A DNA stretch of 64,000 nt from Gordonia sp. UBA7599 (GCA_002477755.1 DLKD01000136.1:62785-126784); one strand, 5' to 3'; counted from the stretch's first letter, positions 10,331 to 18,744 are shown. Translations and numbers: made by a program. Notes: generated from the letters alone by a model not told the origin.

Positions 10331-11339
10331 CCATCCCGGACTCTCGACGGAAGCACTGCGAAAGTTGCTGGCCGCCAACGGCGTCGACGTCGTCGGTGAC
10401 CTCAAGATCGACCTCATCAGCGGTGGGCGGTCGAATCTGACCTTCGCGGTCGAAGACGGTGAGCGCCGATGGATCGCGCGCCGCCCCCCGATGGGCGGGC
10501 TGACCCCGTCGGCCCACGACATGAACCGCGAATGGGCGGTGACCTCGGCTCTCGCCGACACCAACGTCCCCGTCGCACCAACCGTCGCGATCGACCGCGA
10601 CGGCGAGATCATCGGCGCACCCTGCACCGTCGTCGAGTTCGTCGATGGCCTGGTGATCCGCTCGACCGACGACCTCAACATCTGGTCCGACGACGAGGTG
10701 ACGGCCAACTTTGACGCCCTCGTCAAGACTCTGGCCGACCTGCACGCCGTCGACTACGAAGCGGTCGGACTGGGTGACTTCGGTCGGCCCGAGGGCTTCG
10801 CCGGCCGACAGGTCAAGCTGTGGGCCCGGCAGTGGGGGCTGGTGAAGACGCGTGACCTCGCCGACGTCGACACGCTGGTCGCGAAACTGAGCGAGCGGAT
10901 CCCGACCGATGCGCGCAGCACGATCGTGCACGGCGACTTCCGCGTCGACAACACGATCATCGACGGTGAGGATTCCTCCAACGTCAAGGCAGTAGTTGAC
11001 TGGGAGATGGCCGCGCTGGGCGACCCGCTCACCGACGTCGCCCTCATGTGCATCTACCGCCAACCGGTGTTCGCCACGGTCCTCGGCTTCCGGGCGGCCT
11101 GGACCAGCGATCGCTACCCGAGCGCTGCGGACATGGCACAGGCCTATGCGACGGTGACGGGAGCCGACCTGGGTGATTGGGACTTCTACCTCGGCCTGGC
11201 GAACCTGAAGCTCGGCGTCATCGCCGAGGGCATTACCCACCGCGCACTACTCGGAGGGTCGTCGGGTGCCGAGGGCGCCGAACGAGCCGCCGAGGCCACT
11301 GCCGCCTTCATCGCCGCAGGGCTCAACGCCGTCTCGTAA
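10323..11339 (+). CDS. APH-family kinase, probable 4-hydroxyacyl-CoA kinase
   Basis: 338-aa phosphotransferase of the choline kinase/APH fold. The Brenner motif is IVHGDFRVDN, with H203, D205 and N210, and the metal-binding aspartate is in VVDWEMAALGDP. The N-terminal glycine-rich loop is ISGGRSNLTF. The ATG overlaps the stop of the preceding dehydrogenase by 8 bp, so the two are coupled. Members of this kinase group paired with ACAD10/11-type proteins phosphorylate the 4-hydroxyl of acyl-CoAs. It is unlikely to be an antibiotic-resistance gene. It ends directly at a 21-bp tandem repeat. Confidence 0.78.
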   Translation: MPDHPGLSTEALRKLLAANGVDVVGDLKIDLISGGRSNLTFAVEDGERRWIARRPPMGGLTPSAHDMNREWAVTSALADTNVPVAPTVAIDRDGEIIGAPCTVVEFVDGLVIRSTDDLNIWSDDEVTANFDALVKTLADLHAVDYEAVGLGDFGRPEGFAGRQVKLWARQWGLVKTRDLADVDTLVAKLSERIPTDARSTIVHGDFRVDNTIIDGEDSSNVKAVVDWEMAALGDPLTDVALMCIYRQPVFATVLGFRAAWTSDRYPSAADMAQAYATVTGADLGDWDFYLGLANLKLGVIAEGITHRALLGGSSGAEGAERAAEATAAFIAAGLNAVS

Positions 11340-11421
11340 AGCTCGGTCGTCGCGATTCTGGGCTCGCTCGGCGTTGAAATGGGCTCGGTCGGCGTTGGAT
11401 TGGGCTCGGTCGGCGGTGCTG
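11340..11421. repeat. Tandem 21-bp repeat between convergent genes
   Basis: Three clear units of TGGGCTCGGTCGGCGTTGGAT (11359-11379, 11380-11400, 11401-11421, few mismatches) plus a partial leading unit fill the gap between the kinase stop and the stop of the leftward phosphatase gene. The TCGGCG core is shared with the array at 8471-8559. It may act as a terminator or be a decaying repeat. Confidence 0.75.
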
Positions 11422-11422
11422 G

Positions 11423-12112
11423 CTAGCGGAAGGTCGCGATCCCGCCGTTGAGGTCGGAAAGGTGCAGGTGCTCGTTGATCGAGACGATGGTGACGCCTTT
11501 CCTCCCGACGATGCAGCGGGTGATGGAGGCGTTCATCATCGTCGCGGACAGGCGTGGCCAGTGCCGTGCGTCCAGGCCGAGATGCTGGGCGAGCCACAGC
11601 GTGATCGTTCCGGCTGACGACACGACGAGGACGTTGCGCCCCGACCCCGCTTCATCGACCGCGCGCTGACCGGCGGCCGCCACCCGGCGGGCGTACTCCT
11701 CAAACGGCTCCGCCGCGTCGAGCTCACCGGTGATCCAGTCGTCGAGCATGGCATCGAGGGACTGCTGGAAATTGCGCCCGTCGGCGTACTCCGCGGCGGT
11801 CGGTGCATTCATCAGGCCGGCCAGGTCGTATTCGTCCCACCCCTCGTCGACAACGGCGCTGGGCTGCTCATCGAACGCACCGATCACACCGGCCAGCGTC
11901 TGGCGCTGCCGCAGGAGTCCACCGCTGATCGCATTGGTGAAACTGGGGACGAGCCCGCTCAGCACGGTGCCGGTGACACCGGCCTGCATCTGACCGGTGG
12001 GGGTGAGGGCGCCCGCAGCTTCCCCGTCGAGTTCATCGCCGCCTGCCGCGTCGGAGACGCCGTAGGCCGATGCGTGAGCTTGACCGTGTCGCACGAGGTA
12101 AAGAGAACCCAT
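11423..12112 (-). CDS. Histidine phosphatase superfamily protein lacking the usual second histidine
   Basis: 229-aa phosphoglycerate-mutase-like protein. The phosphohistidine motif is LVRHGQAHAS at residues 6-15. The second catalytic histidine, usually in SHG near the C-terminus, is replaced: the sequence reads VVSSAGTITLW. A conserved arginine block is seen in GGLLRQRQTL. The missing histidine may reduce or change activity, though actinobacterial members with SSxG are common in my recollection. The start MGSLYLVRHG was chosen because the motif is N-terminal in this family and a TACGCT -10-like element ends 6 bp upstream. Confidence 0.8.
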   Translation of the reverse strand: MGSLYLVRHGQAHASAYGVSDAAGGDELDGEAAGALTPTGQMQAGVTGTVLSGLVPSFTNAISGGLLRQRQTLAGVIGAFDEQPSAVVDEGWDEYDLAGLMNAPTAAEYADGRNFQQSLDAMLDDWITGELDAAEPFEEYARRVAAAGQRAVDEAGSGRNVLVVSSAGTITLWLAQHLGLDARHWPRLSATMMNASITRCIVGRKGVTIVSINEHLHLSDLNGGIATFR

Positions 12113-12118
12113 TGGCCC

Positions 12119-12124
12119 AGCGTA
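12119..12124 (-). promoter_or_regulatory. -10-like element for a leaderless phosphatase start
   Basis: Read on the minus strand, TACGCT ends 6 bp before the ATG at 12112. No ribosome site precedes this start. The rest of the 293-bp gap up to 12405 holds no gene I can support; it must also contain the promoter of the ROK gene. Confidence 0.4.
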
Positions 12125-12405
12125 GGCGGTGACGTACACCACCTTTCGCCGGGGCGCGGGCCTGCTCGTATTGCGCCGACTTCCGCGCACTGCTAGCTTG
12201 GCCGACATGTCGTCGCAAGCGAATGCTCCGGAGGTCACCTACGTGACCACTGCTTTGGGCTGCCGTCTGCCGCTTGCGCGAATGCTGTGTTGTTGCCGAA
12301 TGCACTGATCGTTCCGACCCAGTGCCCTTGCCGGGCTTACCTGCATTCAATCCCGCCGACGCCGATGAGCGCTGCTCACGTTGGCACGCACCCCAGGACA
12401 ACACC

Positions 12406-13692
12406 ATGACCAGCATTCTTGATCGCCCCACCACCGACACCGCGCGTCTCGCAACCGTGCCGCGCGTCCCGCATTCGCGTTCGCCGCGCCCGGTCGGCGC
12501 CCCGTTGCCCGCGCGGCCGCGGCTCAGCGACGTCCACGTCACCACCCCCGACCTCGCCCTCTCCGATCGGCCCGCCGCGCAGGTGCTGCGCGCCGTCCGA
12601 CTGTCGGCCCCGGTCTTCCGCGACGAGATCGCCGAGTCCACCGGACTCTCCATCTCGACGGTCAACCGGCAGGTCGGCGCCCTCCTCAAGGCCGGCCTCA
12701 TCCGTGAGCGCAGCGACCTCGCGCCGGCCGGCGCAGTCGGCCGTCCGCGTCTGCCGGTCGAGGTCTCCGTCGCCGAGCACCTGACCATCGGCGTGCACAT
12801 CGGCTACAAGGTCACTTCGATCACCGCCCACGACCTGCTGCACCGCGTCGTTGGCGCCATCTCGGTGCCGACGCCTGCCGATGCCGGAGCGGAGAACGCG
12901 CTCACCGCGCTTGCGCACAGCGTCGCCGGATTCCTCTCGCGTTGGCGCAACCGCGAGATCCGGTGGGTCGGCGTCGCGCTTGGCGGCCGCGTGCACGACG
13001 GCGGCGTCGTCGACCACCCGCGCCTGGGTTGGTCGCAGGCCGAGGTCGGGCGCATCTTCGCTCAGACGCTGGGTTACCCGGTGTCGGTGGCGTCGCACGT
13101 CGAGGCCATGGCTGCCGCCGAACTGGTCGCCAACCCGGCACAGCGGTCCAGCTTCTTGTACTTCTACGCCCGTGAAATGGTCGGCGTCGCGTTCAGTGTC
13201 GACGGTTCGGTCCACACCCCGAGTGCTGGCCCGCCGGTCATCGGGCACTTCCCGATCGGTGCGACGACGCTGCTCGACCCGCATCGCACCGGCCAGCTCG
13301 AGGCCGCGACCAGCGACACCGGGATCGTCGCCGCCGCACGTGCGGCGGGCTTGGAGATCTCCGAGATCGCCGAGGTTCACGAGGCTGCACGCGACGGGAA
13401 CGAGACCGCCCGCGACATCCTGACCGAGCGCGCCGAGGTCCTCGGCCGCGCGGTCGCGCTGATCGCCGACATCTTCAACCCCGACCACGTCGTGTTGGGC
13501 GGCCAGGCCTTCACCGATGCGCCGCAGACCCTACCCGTCGTGGCTCGAGTCATCCGCGACACGAGCGTCACCGCCAAGCGTGACGTGCGGGTCTCGCGTG
13601 CGGGGGTCACCGTGCAGCAGCAAGCAGCCGGCGCGGTCTCCCTCGACGCGATCTACGCCGATCCGCTCGGTGCTCTCGCGATCACCGGGTAA
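12406..13692 (+). CDS. ROK-family transcriptional regulator
   Basis: 428-aa regulator. About residues 45-110 form a winged helix-turn-helix (FRDEIAESTGLSISTVNRQV), followed by a ROK sugar-kinase-like domain. The domain shows EHLTIGVHIGYKV for the first phosphate loop and DIFNPDHVVLGGQ for the C-terminal ROK block. The zinc-binding GHxxxxxxxxxCxCGxxGC motif of sugar-binding ROK proteins is absent: the region reads GHFPIGATTLLDPHR. It may therefore not bind sugars in the usual way, resembling the divergent Rv0485-type regulators of mycobacteria. ATG 12406 was chosen because the upstream in-frame codons look non-coding. Confidence 0.78.
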   Translation: MTSILDRPTTDTARLATVPRVPHSRSPRPVGAPLPARPRLSDVHVTTPDLALSDRPAAQVLRAVRLSAPVFRDEIAESTGLSISTVNRQVGALLKAGLIRERSDLAPAGAVGRPRLPVEVSVAEHLTIGVHIGYKVTSITAHDLLHRVVGAISVPTPADAGAENALTALAHSVAGFLSRWRNREIRWVGVALGGRVHDGGVVDHPRLGWSQAEVGRIFAQTLGYPVSVASHVEAMAAAELVANPAQRSSFLYFYAREMVGVAFSVDGSVHTPSAGPPVIGHFPIGATTLLDPHRTGQLEAATSDTGIVAAARAAGLEISEIAEVHEAARDGNETARDILTERAEVLGRAVALIADIFNPDHVVLGGQAFTDAPQTLPVVARVIRDTSVTAKRDVRVSRAGVTVQQQAAGAVSLDAIYADPLGALAITG

Positions 13693-13695
13693 CCC

Positions 13696-13772
13696 CTGCT
13701 GCGATCTGTACGTATTACGGAGATGGGCGTGATAATCACGTCTGTCCAAGTAATACGTACAGATCTCAGCAG
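13696..13772. repeat. 77-bp palindromic element 1 (subfamily A)
   Basis: Starts 3 bp after the ROK stop codon. The outer 23-bp arms (13696-13718 and 13750-13772) match except at one position and begin CTGCTG / end CAGCAG. The centre carries CGTGA-TAA-TCACG, a small internal hairpin. It has the same length and centre as the element at 58467-58543. See the findings for the family. Confidence 0.85.
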
Positions 13773-13801
13773 TTGATGGACCGTCTGGCGATGGGGGGGC
13801 A

Positions 13802-14506
13802 ATGACGATCCCCACCGAGCCGGTCGCAATCCCCGAGCGGGTGCGTCTCTTGGCTCGCGGTGCCGCGTTGTCGTGCCTCTGGGCGAACGAGCTCGGTGGC
13901 CTGACCTTCCTCGCGACAGCGGCCGACGGCGAGGACTTCGTGATCAAGTGGGGTCCACGCAACCAGGAGACTTCCATGCGCGCCGAGGCCGAGCGCCTCC
14001 GCTGGGCGCAGGAGTGGATCCGGGTCCCGACGGTGATCGACCAGGGCGAGGACGACGACCACGAGTGGCTCGTCACCGCTGCGGTCCAAGTAGGCGATGC
14101 GGTCGCGCAAAGTGCAGTGGCCCCGCGGTGGCTCGCCGATCCCGCGACCGCGGTGCGCGCGGTCGGGGAGGGACTGCGCGCGATGCACGACTCGCTGCCG
14201 GTCCGGGAGTGCCCGTGGGAGTGGTCGGTCACCAACCGGATCGCCGGTGCCGCGGAGCGTGCGATCACCGTGCCGGATCACCTGCGCGAAGCACCGCCAC
14301 CCGATCGGTTGGTGGTCTGCCACGGCGATGCGTGTTGCCCCAACACCCTGATGGGCGACGGCGGGCGGTGGGTCGCCCACGTCGACCTAACGCGACCTGA
14401 CCCCAGAGCCTGCACCGCTTCGGCAATCCCACGTCGATCGATGCTGGGTTGCCGAAACCGCGTTGGGTCTCGCTTCAGTCGGTGGTGCGGCGGTAGTACG
14501 CGCTGA
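13802..14506 (+). pseudogene. Aminoglycoside-phosphotransferase-like gene, 3' truncated remnant
   Basis: The first about 197 residues look like an APH(3')-type kinase: DFVIKWGPR with the ATP lysine, LRAMHDSLPV, and the Brenner motif VVCHGDACCPNTLM followed by VAHVDL. After VDL the family expects the GRLGVADRYxDLA stretch and about 60 more residues. Here the frame runs into a hairpin and then into the end of the convergent ABC permease gene, giving an unrelated Arg/Ser/Cys-rich tail. I infer loss of the 3' part and probably of function. ATG 13802 follows GATGGGGGGG. It lies directly downstream of the 77-bp element. Confidence 0.65.
14419..14456. terminator. Hairpin at the broken end of the APH-like gene
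   Basis: TTCGGCAATCCCA (14419-14431) pairs with TGGGTTGCCGAA (14445-14456) with one bulged base. The loop holds TCGATCGA. It lies 18 bp past the end of the leftward permease gene and at the point where APH homology stops. No T tract follows on either strand. Confidence 0.5.
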
Positions 14507-15323
14507 TCGCAATGGGGGCGATGACCGCGGTCAGCAGGACCGACCAGGCGATGGTCGCGAGTTCGGGGTGCTGCAGGGGCCAGGGCGCACCTTCGGAAGC
14601 GGCGGGACCGTTGCCCCACAGCACGCGCATGGCCTGGACTAGCGATGAGATCGGGTTCCACTCGGCGATCGTCTTCAGCCAACTCGGCATGCCCGCGGTG
14701 GGCACGAAGGCGTTGGAGAGGAAGGTGATCGGGAAGAGTGTGGTGAACATGAACCCGTTCACCGCCTCGACGGTCTTGAACCGCGACCCGACGAGCAGCC
14801 CGAACCAGATCATCGCGAACCCGAACAGCAACACGAGCGCGAACCCGAGGACGGCCTCGGGGACTGACGTCCGGATGCGCCACCCGATCGCCAGCCCGGT
14901 GACTGCCATGACGACGATGCCGATCGACGAGTGCAGCACCGCGGCGATCGCCCGGCCCACGATCACCGACGATTGGTGGATCGGCAACGACCGGAAGCGG
15001 TCGATGATGCCCTTCTCCAGGTCGGCGGTCACACCGGTCGCCACGATGAATGCGGTGAACGCGATGGTCTGTCCCATGATCCCGGGCAGCAGGAACTCGC
15101 GGTAGTTGCCGCTGCCGGGTACGGCGATCGCCGAGCCGAACACGAACGCGAACAACAGCACGAACATGATCGGCTGGAACGTCACGTCGGCCAGCATCTC
15201 GGGCATGCGCTTGGTGTGGATCAGGTTGCGCTTCACCATGATCCACGACTGTCGCCACAGGCTCGTCGGCGTGATCGGCAAGCTAGTGCTGCGCGCGGGC
15301 ACAGTGTTGGTCGTCGTGGTCAT
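14475..15323 (-). CDS. ABC-2 type exporter permease, DrrB-like
   Basis: 282-aa membrane subunit with six predicted transmembrane segments and the ABC-2 signature around FRSLPIHQSSVIVGRAIAAV and the GSRFKTVEAVNGFMF / NAFVPTAGMPSWLK region. It partners the ATPase encoded immediately upstream, whose TGA overlaps this ATG (ATGA). The pair resembles daunorubicin/lipid exporters such as DrrAB. The substrate is unknown. The 3' end overlaps the tail of the convergent APH remnant by 32 bp. Confidence 0.85.
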   Translation of the reverse strand: MTTTTNTVPARSTSLPITPTSLWRQSWIMVKRNLIHTKRMPEMLADVTFQPIMFVLLFAFVFGSAIAVPGSGNYREFLLPGIMGQTIAFTAFIVATGVTADLEKGIIDRFRSLPIHQSSVIVGRAIAAVLHSSIGIVVMAVTGLAIGWRIRTSVPEAVLGFALVLLFGFAMIWFGLLVGSRFKTVEAVNGFMFTTLFPITFLSNAFVPTAGMPSWLKTIAEWNPISSLVQAMRVLWGNGPAASEGAPWPLQHPELATIAWSVLLTAVIAPIAISAYYRRTTD

Positions 15324-16294
15324 AGCGACGCCTCCTGCTCGGTCTCATCGGGTTCGGTTCGTCGGCCCGTCAACGACAGGAACACGTCGTCGAGGCTCGG
15401 CCGGGCCAATCCCAGGTCGTCGATGGCGATCCCGGTCTCGTCGAGCCATCCGGCGGCACTCGTCAGGTCGCCGAGCCCGTTGGCGGTCATGGTCACCCGT
15501 CGCGCGTTGGGCTCCACGAACACCTCGTGCCCGGAGCGGCGCAACACTTGTGCGGCCGCCTCGAGGTCCTCGGCGTTGGACACGGTCAGCACGAGGCTCG
15601 CCGCCCCCGCCCGCTCCTTGAGCTCCAGCGCGGTGCCGTGCTCGATGATGCGGCCGTGGTCGACGACGACGATGTCGTCGGCCAACTGATCGGCTTCCTC
15701 CAGGTACTGGGTGGTCAGCAGCAGCGTCGTTCCGTCGTTGACCAGGTCCCGTAGGACGTCCCACAGCTCGGTGCGGCTGCGCGGGTCGAGGCCGGTGGTC
15801 GGCTCGTCGAGGAACAGCACAGGGGGTGCGGCCAGCAGACTCGTCGCCAGGTCCAGACGTCGGCGCATGCCGCCGGAGTAGTCCTTCACCGGCTTGTCCG
15901 CCGCGTCCGACAGCGAGAACTGCTCCAACAGCTCATCGCTGCGCGCTGCCAGGGCCTTGCGTCCGATCCCGTACAGCCCGCCGATCATCGCGAGGTTCTC
16001 GCGCCCGGTGAGGATCTCGTCGACTGTGGCCGCCTGACCGGTGAGGCCCATGTTGCGGCGGACCTCGTCGGGATGGGTCGTCACGTCGTAGCCGGCCACA
16101 CGGGCAGTGCCGCTCGTCGGCGTCGTCAGCGTCGTCATCATGCGGACCGTGGTCGTCTTGCCCGCGCCGTTGGGGCCGAGCAGGCCCAGGACGGTTCCGC
16201 GGGGTACGACGAAACTGACCCCGTCGACGGCGGTGAAATCACCGAACCGTTTGACCAGGTCGAGGGCCTCAATGGCGATGTCCGATTCGGTCAT
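15320..16294 (-). CDS. ABC transporter ATPase, DrrA-like
   Basis: 324-aa ATP-binding subunit. Walker A is GPNGAGKTT near residue 38, the signature is DYSGGMRRRLDLA, Walker B is PPVLFLDEPTTGLD, and the switch histidine position reads TTQYLEEAD, a glutamine in place of His, as is usual in the DrrA family. A C-terminal domain of about 90 residues follows the nucleotide-binding domain. ATG 16294 (MTESDIAIEALDL) gives the standard N-terminus; a TACTGT element ends 8 bp upstream on the minus strand. Confidence 0.88.
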   Translation of the reverse strand: MTESDIAIEALDLVKRFGDFTAVDGVSFVVPRGTVLGLLGPNGAGKTTTVRMMTTLTTPTSGTARVAGYDVTTHPDEVRRNMGLTGQAATVDEILTGRENLAMIGGLYGIGRKALAARSDELLEQFSLSDAADKPVKDYSGGMRRRLDLATSLLAAPPVLFLDEPTTGLDPRSRTELWDVLRDLVNDGTTLLLTTQYLEEADQLADDIVVVDHGRIIEHGTALELKERAGAASLVLTVSNAEDLEAAAQVLRRSGHEVFVEPNARRVTMTANGLGDLTSAAGWLDETGIAIDDLGLARPSLDDVFLSLTGRRTEPDETEQEASL

Positions 16295-16398
16295 AGTCCC
16301 CGACAGTAGGCGAGGGGTCGGACATCGTGCCACCAGATTTTCGCCGCATCCGAAGCAGAACTGGCCCTACCAGGGACGATGGTCCCGCAACGGGGTTG

Positions 16399-17349
16399 TC
16401 AGTGCTCCCGGACGGACTTGGGCCGCGCCACCGCCGACGCCTTGAGGCGGCGGTATCCGCGCACCGACAGCGTCGGGATCGATCGCACCCGAAAGCGCTC
16501 GTCGGCCTCCAACAGATCCGACAGTTCGGCGTTGACCAGGATCGTCCCCGGTCGTGCCGACCCGCACAGCCGCGACGCGATGTTCACCGGCTCACCGAAC
16601 ACGTCGCCATGGCGGTTGAGGATGTCGCCGTAGGCCATGCCGACGCGCAGTTGCGGCACCGGTTCGACCTCGGCGACCTCTTCCTGAATCTCCAGTGCCG
16701 TCAGCGCGGCGGCACCGGCGTCGACGTTGGTGAAAAGGACCGCGTCGCCGAGCGTCTTGATGACCTGGCCGCCGTGCCGGGAGATGATCTCGTGCACGCG
16801 GTCCTCGAACGCCTCTAGCAGGCTTTCCAGTCCGGCCATGTCGATACGCCGCGACAGGCTTGTGAACCCGACGATGTCGGCGAACCCGACGACCTCGGTC
16901 GTGCGCACCCCCGCCAGCCGTTGCGTCTCGGCGTCGACTGAGTCGCGCGTGGCCAGGTCGCGCGCCAGGGCCATCTCGAGGTGCCGTCGCCACACCAACT
17001 GCTGGATCGTGCCGAGTGCCTTCGTCATGTCCTCGACTGACCACGTGATGGCGTCGTTGTGCGAGAGCTCCAGCAGCATGTCGGCCTGCCAGTCGGTCAG
17101 CCGCGCCATCGTCTGCCCCACGGCGCGCGCGGTCGCGACCTGCTCGTCCTCGGGGATGACCCGCGACGACGCGGCGAAGAACCGCAGCGCCTCGACATCT
17201 CGCTGGGAGAAGATCTTCTCGTCGGTGGTGCGCCGTGCGAAACCGAAGGCGTTCCACAGCCGTTCGACAAGTTCGGGCGAGGCGCCGAGTTCGGCGGCCA
17301 GCTCGTCGCGGCTGTACCGCGGCCCCCGTGGGTCGGTGGAATCGGTCAT
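16399..17349 (-). CDS. Class III adenylate cyclase with N-terminal MerR-like/regulatory segment
   Basis: 316-aa cyclase making cAMP. The catalytic domain spans about residues 150-305 and has all canonical residues: metal-binding D158 (FADIVGFT) and D202 (LGDAVLF), adenine-selecting K198 and D249, and transition-state N256 and R260. The first 60 residues (YSRDELAAELGASPELVERLW) look like a MerR-type helix-turn-helix, followed by an all-helical linker as in the autoinhibitory part of Rv1264/Rv2212-type enzymes. The ATG overlaps the TGA of the tandem TetR gene (ATGA), so the two proteins are made together. No transmembrane segment, so cytosolic. Confidence 0.88.
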   Translation of the reverse strand: MTDSTDPRGPRYSRDELAAELGASPELVERLWNAFGFARRTTDEKIFSQRDVEALRFFAASSRVIPEDEQVATARAVGQTMARLTDWQADMLLELSHNDAITWSVEDMTKALGTIQQLVWRRHLEMALARDLATRDSVDAETQRLAGVRTTEVVGFADIVGFTSLSRRIDMAGLESLLEAFEDRVHEIISRHGGQVIKTLGDAVLFTNVDAGAAALTALEIQEEVAEVEPVPQLRVGMAYGDILNRHGDVFGEPVNIASRLCGSARPGTILVNAELSDLLEADERFRVRSIPTLSVRGYRRLKASAVARPKSVREH

Positions 17350-18617
17350 CGGTCAACCGTAGTCAACAGCACGCCCGTCATCAGATAGGCCATCTCGGCA
17401 CCGAACTCCGGGCGCAATGTCCCGCGGCGCAGGCGCACGGCGTCATTGACGATCGACAGCGCCGCATGCACCCCGACACCCGCCTCGGCCGGACCCACGA
17501 CGGTGGGATCGGCCTGCGGGAGCAACTCGATCCACCGCGCGACATAGCGGCGCTGGCTGTCGAGCAGCGCTGCCGCCGGACTGGCGCTCAGGGCCGCCGA
17601 GTTGTTGAACGAGACCGACAGATCCGGCGTCGCGGTGATCACCGCGACGTATGAGTCGACCAGCGCTCGGAGGACCGCGGCGGCCGCGCCGGGGCTCGAG
17701 AGGTCGGGGGCCGATGCGTAGGCCGCGATCACCCCGGCCTCCAGGCGCGCCGCGCTGCGCTGCCCGATGCCCACGAGGATCGCCTCCTTCGACGGGAAGT
17801 GGTTGTACACGCTCGGCCCGCTGATGCCGACCGCCGCACCGATCTCGTCGACGCCGACGTCGGCGTACCCGCGTTCGGAGAAGAGCGTCGACGCCGCGTC
17901 GAGGATCTCGTCGCGCCTCGTCGTCGACGGTGAGGCCGGCATGGCCGGACTGCGCGGTGGTGCCTGCGACGGTCGCAGCGCCAGCAGTCGCAAGCCGCGG
18001 TCGACGAGTTCGTCGACTTCTTTCGACGGTGAGAGCCGCGTCTTGTGCACTGCCGCGGATCCGGCGACCGACAGTAGCGCCCAGGTCAGCTGGGAACGCT
18101 CCGAACCGGCGAGAGGAGAGCCAGGCCGACCGGACTCGGCCGGCCCGCTCGCTTCGCTCCCGATACCGGATGCATCCGGCCCACTCCCGCTGGCCGGCCC
18201 GAGGAGCGCATCGGCCCATCGTCGCAGCACAGCACGGGTGCGCAGCGCGACCTCGCGGTTCTGCTCGTCGCTGAGATACGCACCGGTCCAGCGCCACAAC
18301 GATGCCGAGAGCGGCCGCTTGGCCAGCGCCTCGAAAAGCGCCCGCAACGTGTCGCGGGTGGAGGAGGATGGCTGTGCGAGAGCGCGATCGGTGCACGTCT
18401 CCAGATCGTCGACGCCGGAGAGAACGGCGGCGCCGAGGAGGTCGCGCTTGTCGTCGAAATGCCGGTACAGCGACGGTGCGGTGACCCCCGCGGCGCGCGC
18501 GATGTCGGCCATCGAGACATGTGGGTATCCGCGCTGCACAAACAGGTCGGCGGCCCGCTCGATGAGCTGGCTGCGACGGTCGGCCGGGCGGCTAGCCCGA
18601 GCGGATTGCATGGTCAT
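17346..18617 (-). CDS. Regulator with two tandem TetR units
   Basis: 423-aa protein made of two complete TetR repressor-like halves. HTH 1 is about residues 12-58 (VSMADIARAAGVTAPSLYRHF) and HTH 2 about residues 233-280 (DVGVDEIGAAVGISGPSVYNHF), each followed by a helical ligand domain. A Gly/Ser/Pro-rich linker joins the halves. A single chain carrying both DNA-binding heads could act as a pseudo-dimer. It is divergent from fadA-fadB, which it probably controls in response to an acyl-CoA, and is coupled to the cyclase gene downstream. ATG 18617 is used, with ATG 18611 possible; TATGGT lies 9 bp upstream. Confidence 0.82.
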   Translation of the reverse strand: MTMQSARASRPADRRSQLIERAADLFVQRGYPHVSMADIARAAGVTAPSLYRHFDDKRDLLGAAVLSGVDDLETCTDRALAQPSSSTRDTLRALFEALAKRPLSASLWRWTGAYLSDEQNREVALRTRAVLRRWADALLGPASGSGPDASGIGSEASGPAESGRPGSPLAGSERSQLTWALLSVAGSAAVHKTRLSPSKEVDELVDRGLRLLALRPSQAPPRSPAMPASPSTTRRDEILDAASTLFSERGYADVGVDEIGAAVGISGPSVYNHFPSKEAILVGIGQRSAARLEAGVIAAYASAPDLSSPGAAAAVLRALVDSYVAVITATPDLSVSFNNSAALSASPAAALLDSQRRYVARWIELLPQADPTVVGPAEAGVGVHAALSIVNDAVRLRRGTLRPEFGAEMAYLMTGVLLTTVDR

Positions 18618-18744
18618 GGTGAACAGACCATAGCCCACGAAAACGAGAAGTTGAACCAATTGACCACCAGGTATAGCCAAGAAAGTTATTGCGCGTTAGT
18701 CTGCAATGCGTAACCAACCGATGGTTCGTGTGAAAGGAACATCT
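18618..18744. promoter_or_regulatory. Divergent promoter/operator region of fadA and the tandem TetR gene
   Basis: This 127-bp region is clearly lower in GC than its surroundings. AACCA-ACCGA-TGGTT (18711-18725) is a small inverted repeat close to the fadA start and could be an operator. AAAGGAAC at 18733-18740 is the fadA ribosome site. The -10 of the TetR gene is probably TATGGT on the minus strand. Confidence 0.45.

Noticed and set aside
10323..11339. Aminoglycoside resistance gene
   Set aside because: The APH motifs belong to the acyl-CoA-dehydrogenase-coupled kinase group. Gene overlap with a dehydrogenase argues for a metabolic role.
8471..11421. Possible CRISPR array at the 21-22-bp tandem repeats
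   Set aside because: The repeat units are adjacent without unique spacers, are too short, and no cas gene is present.
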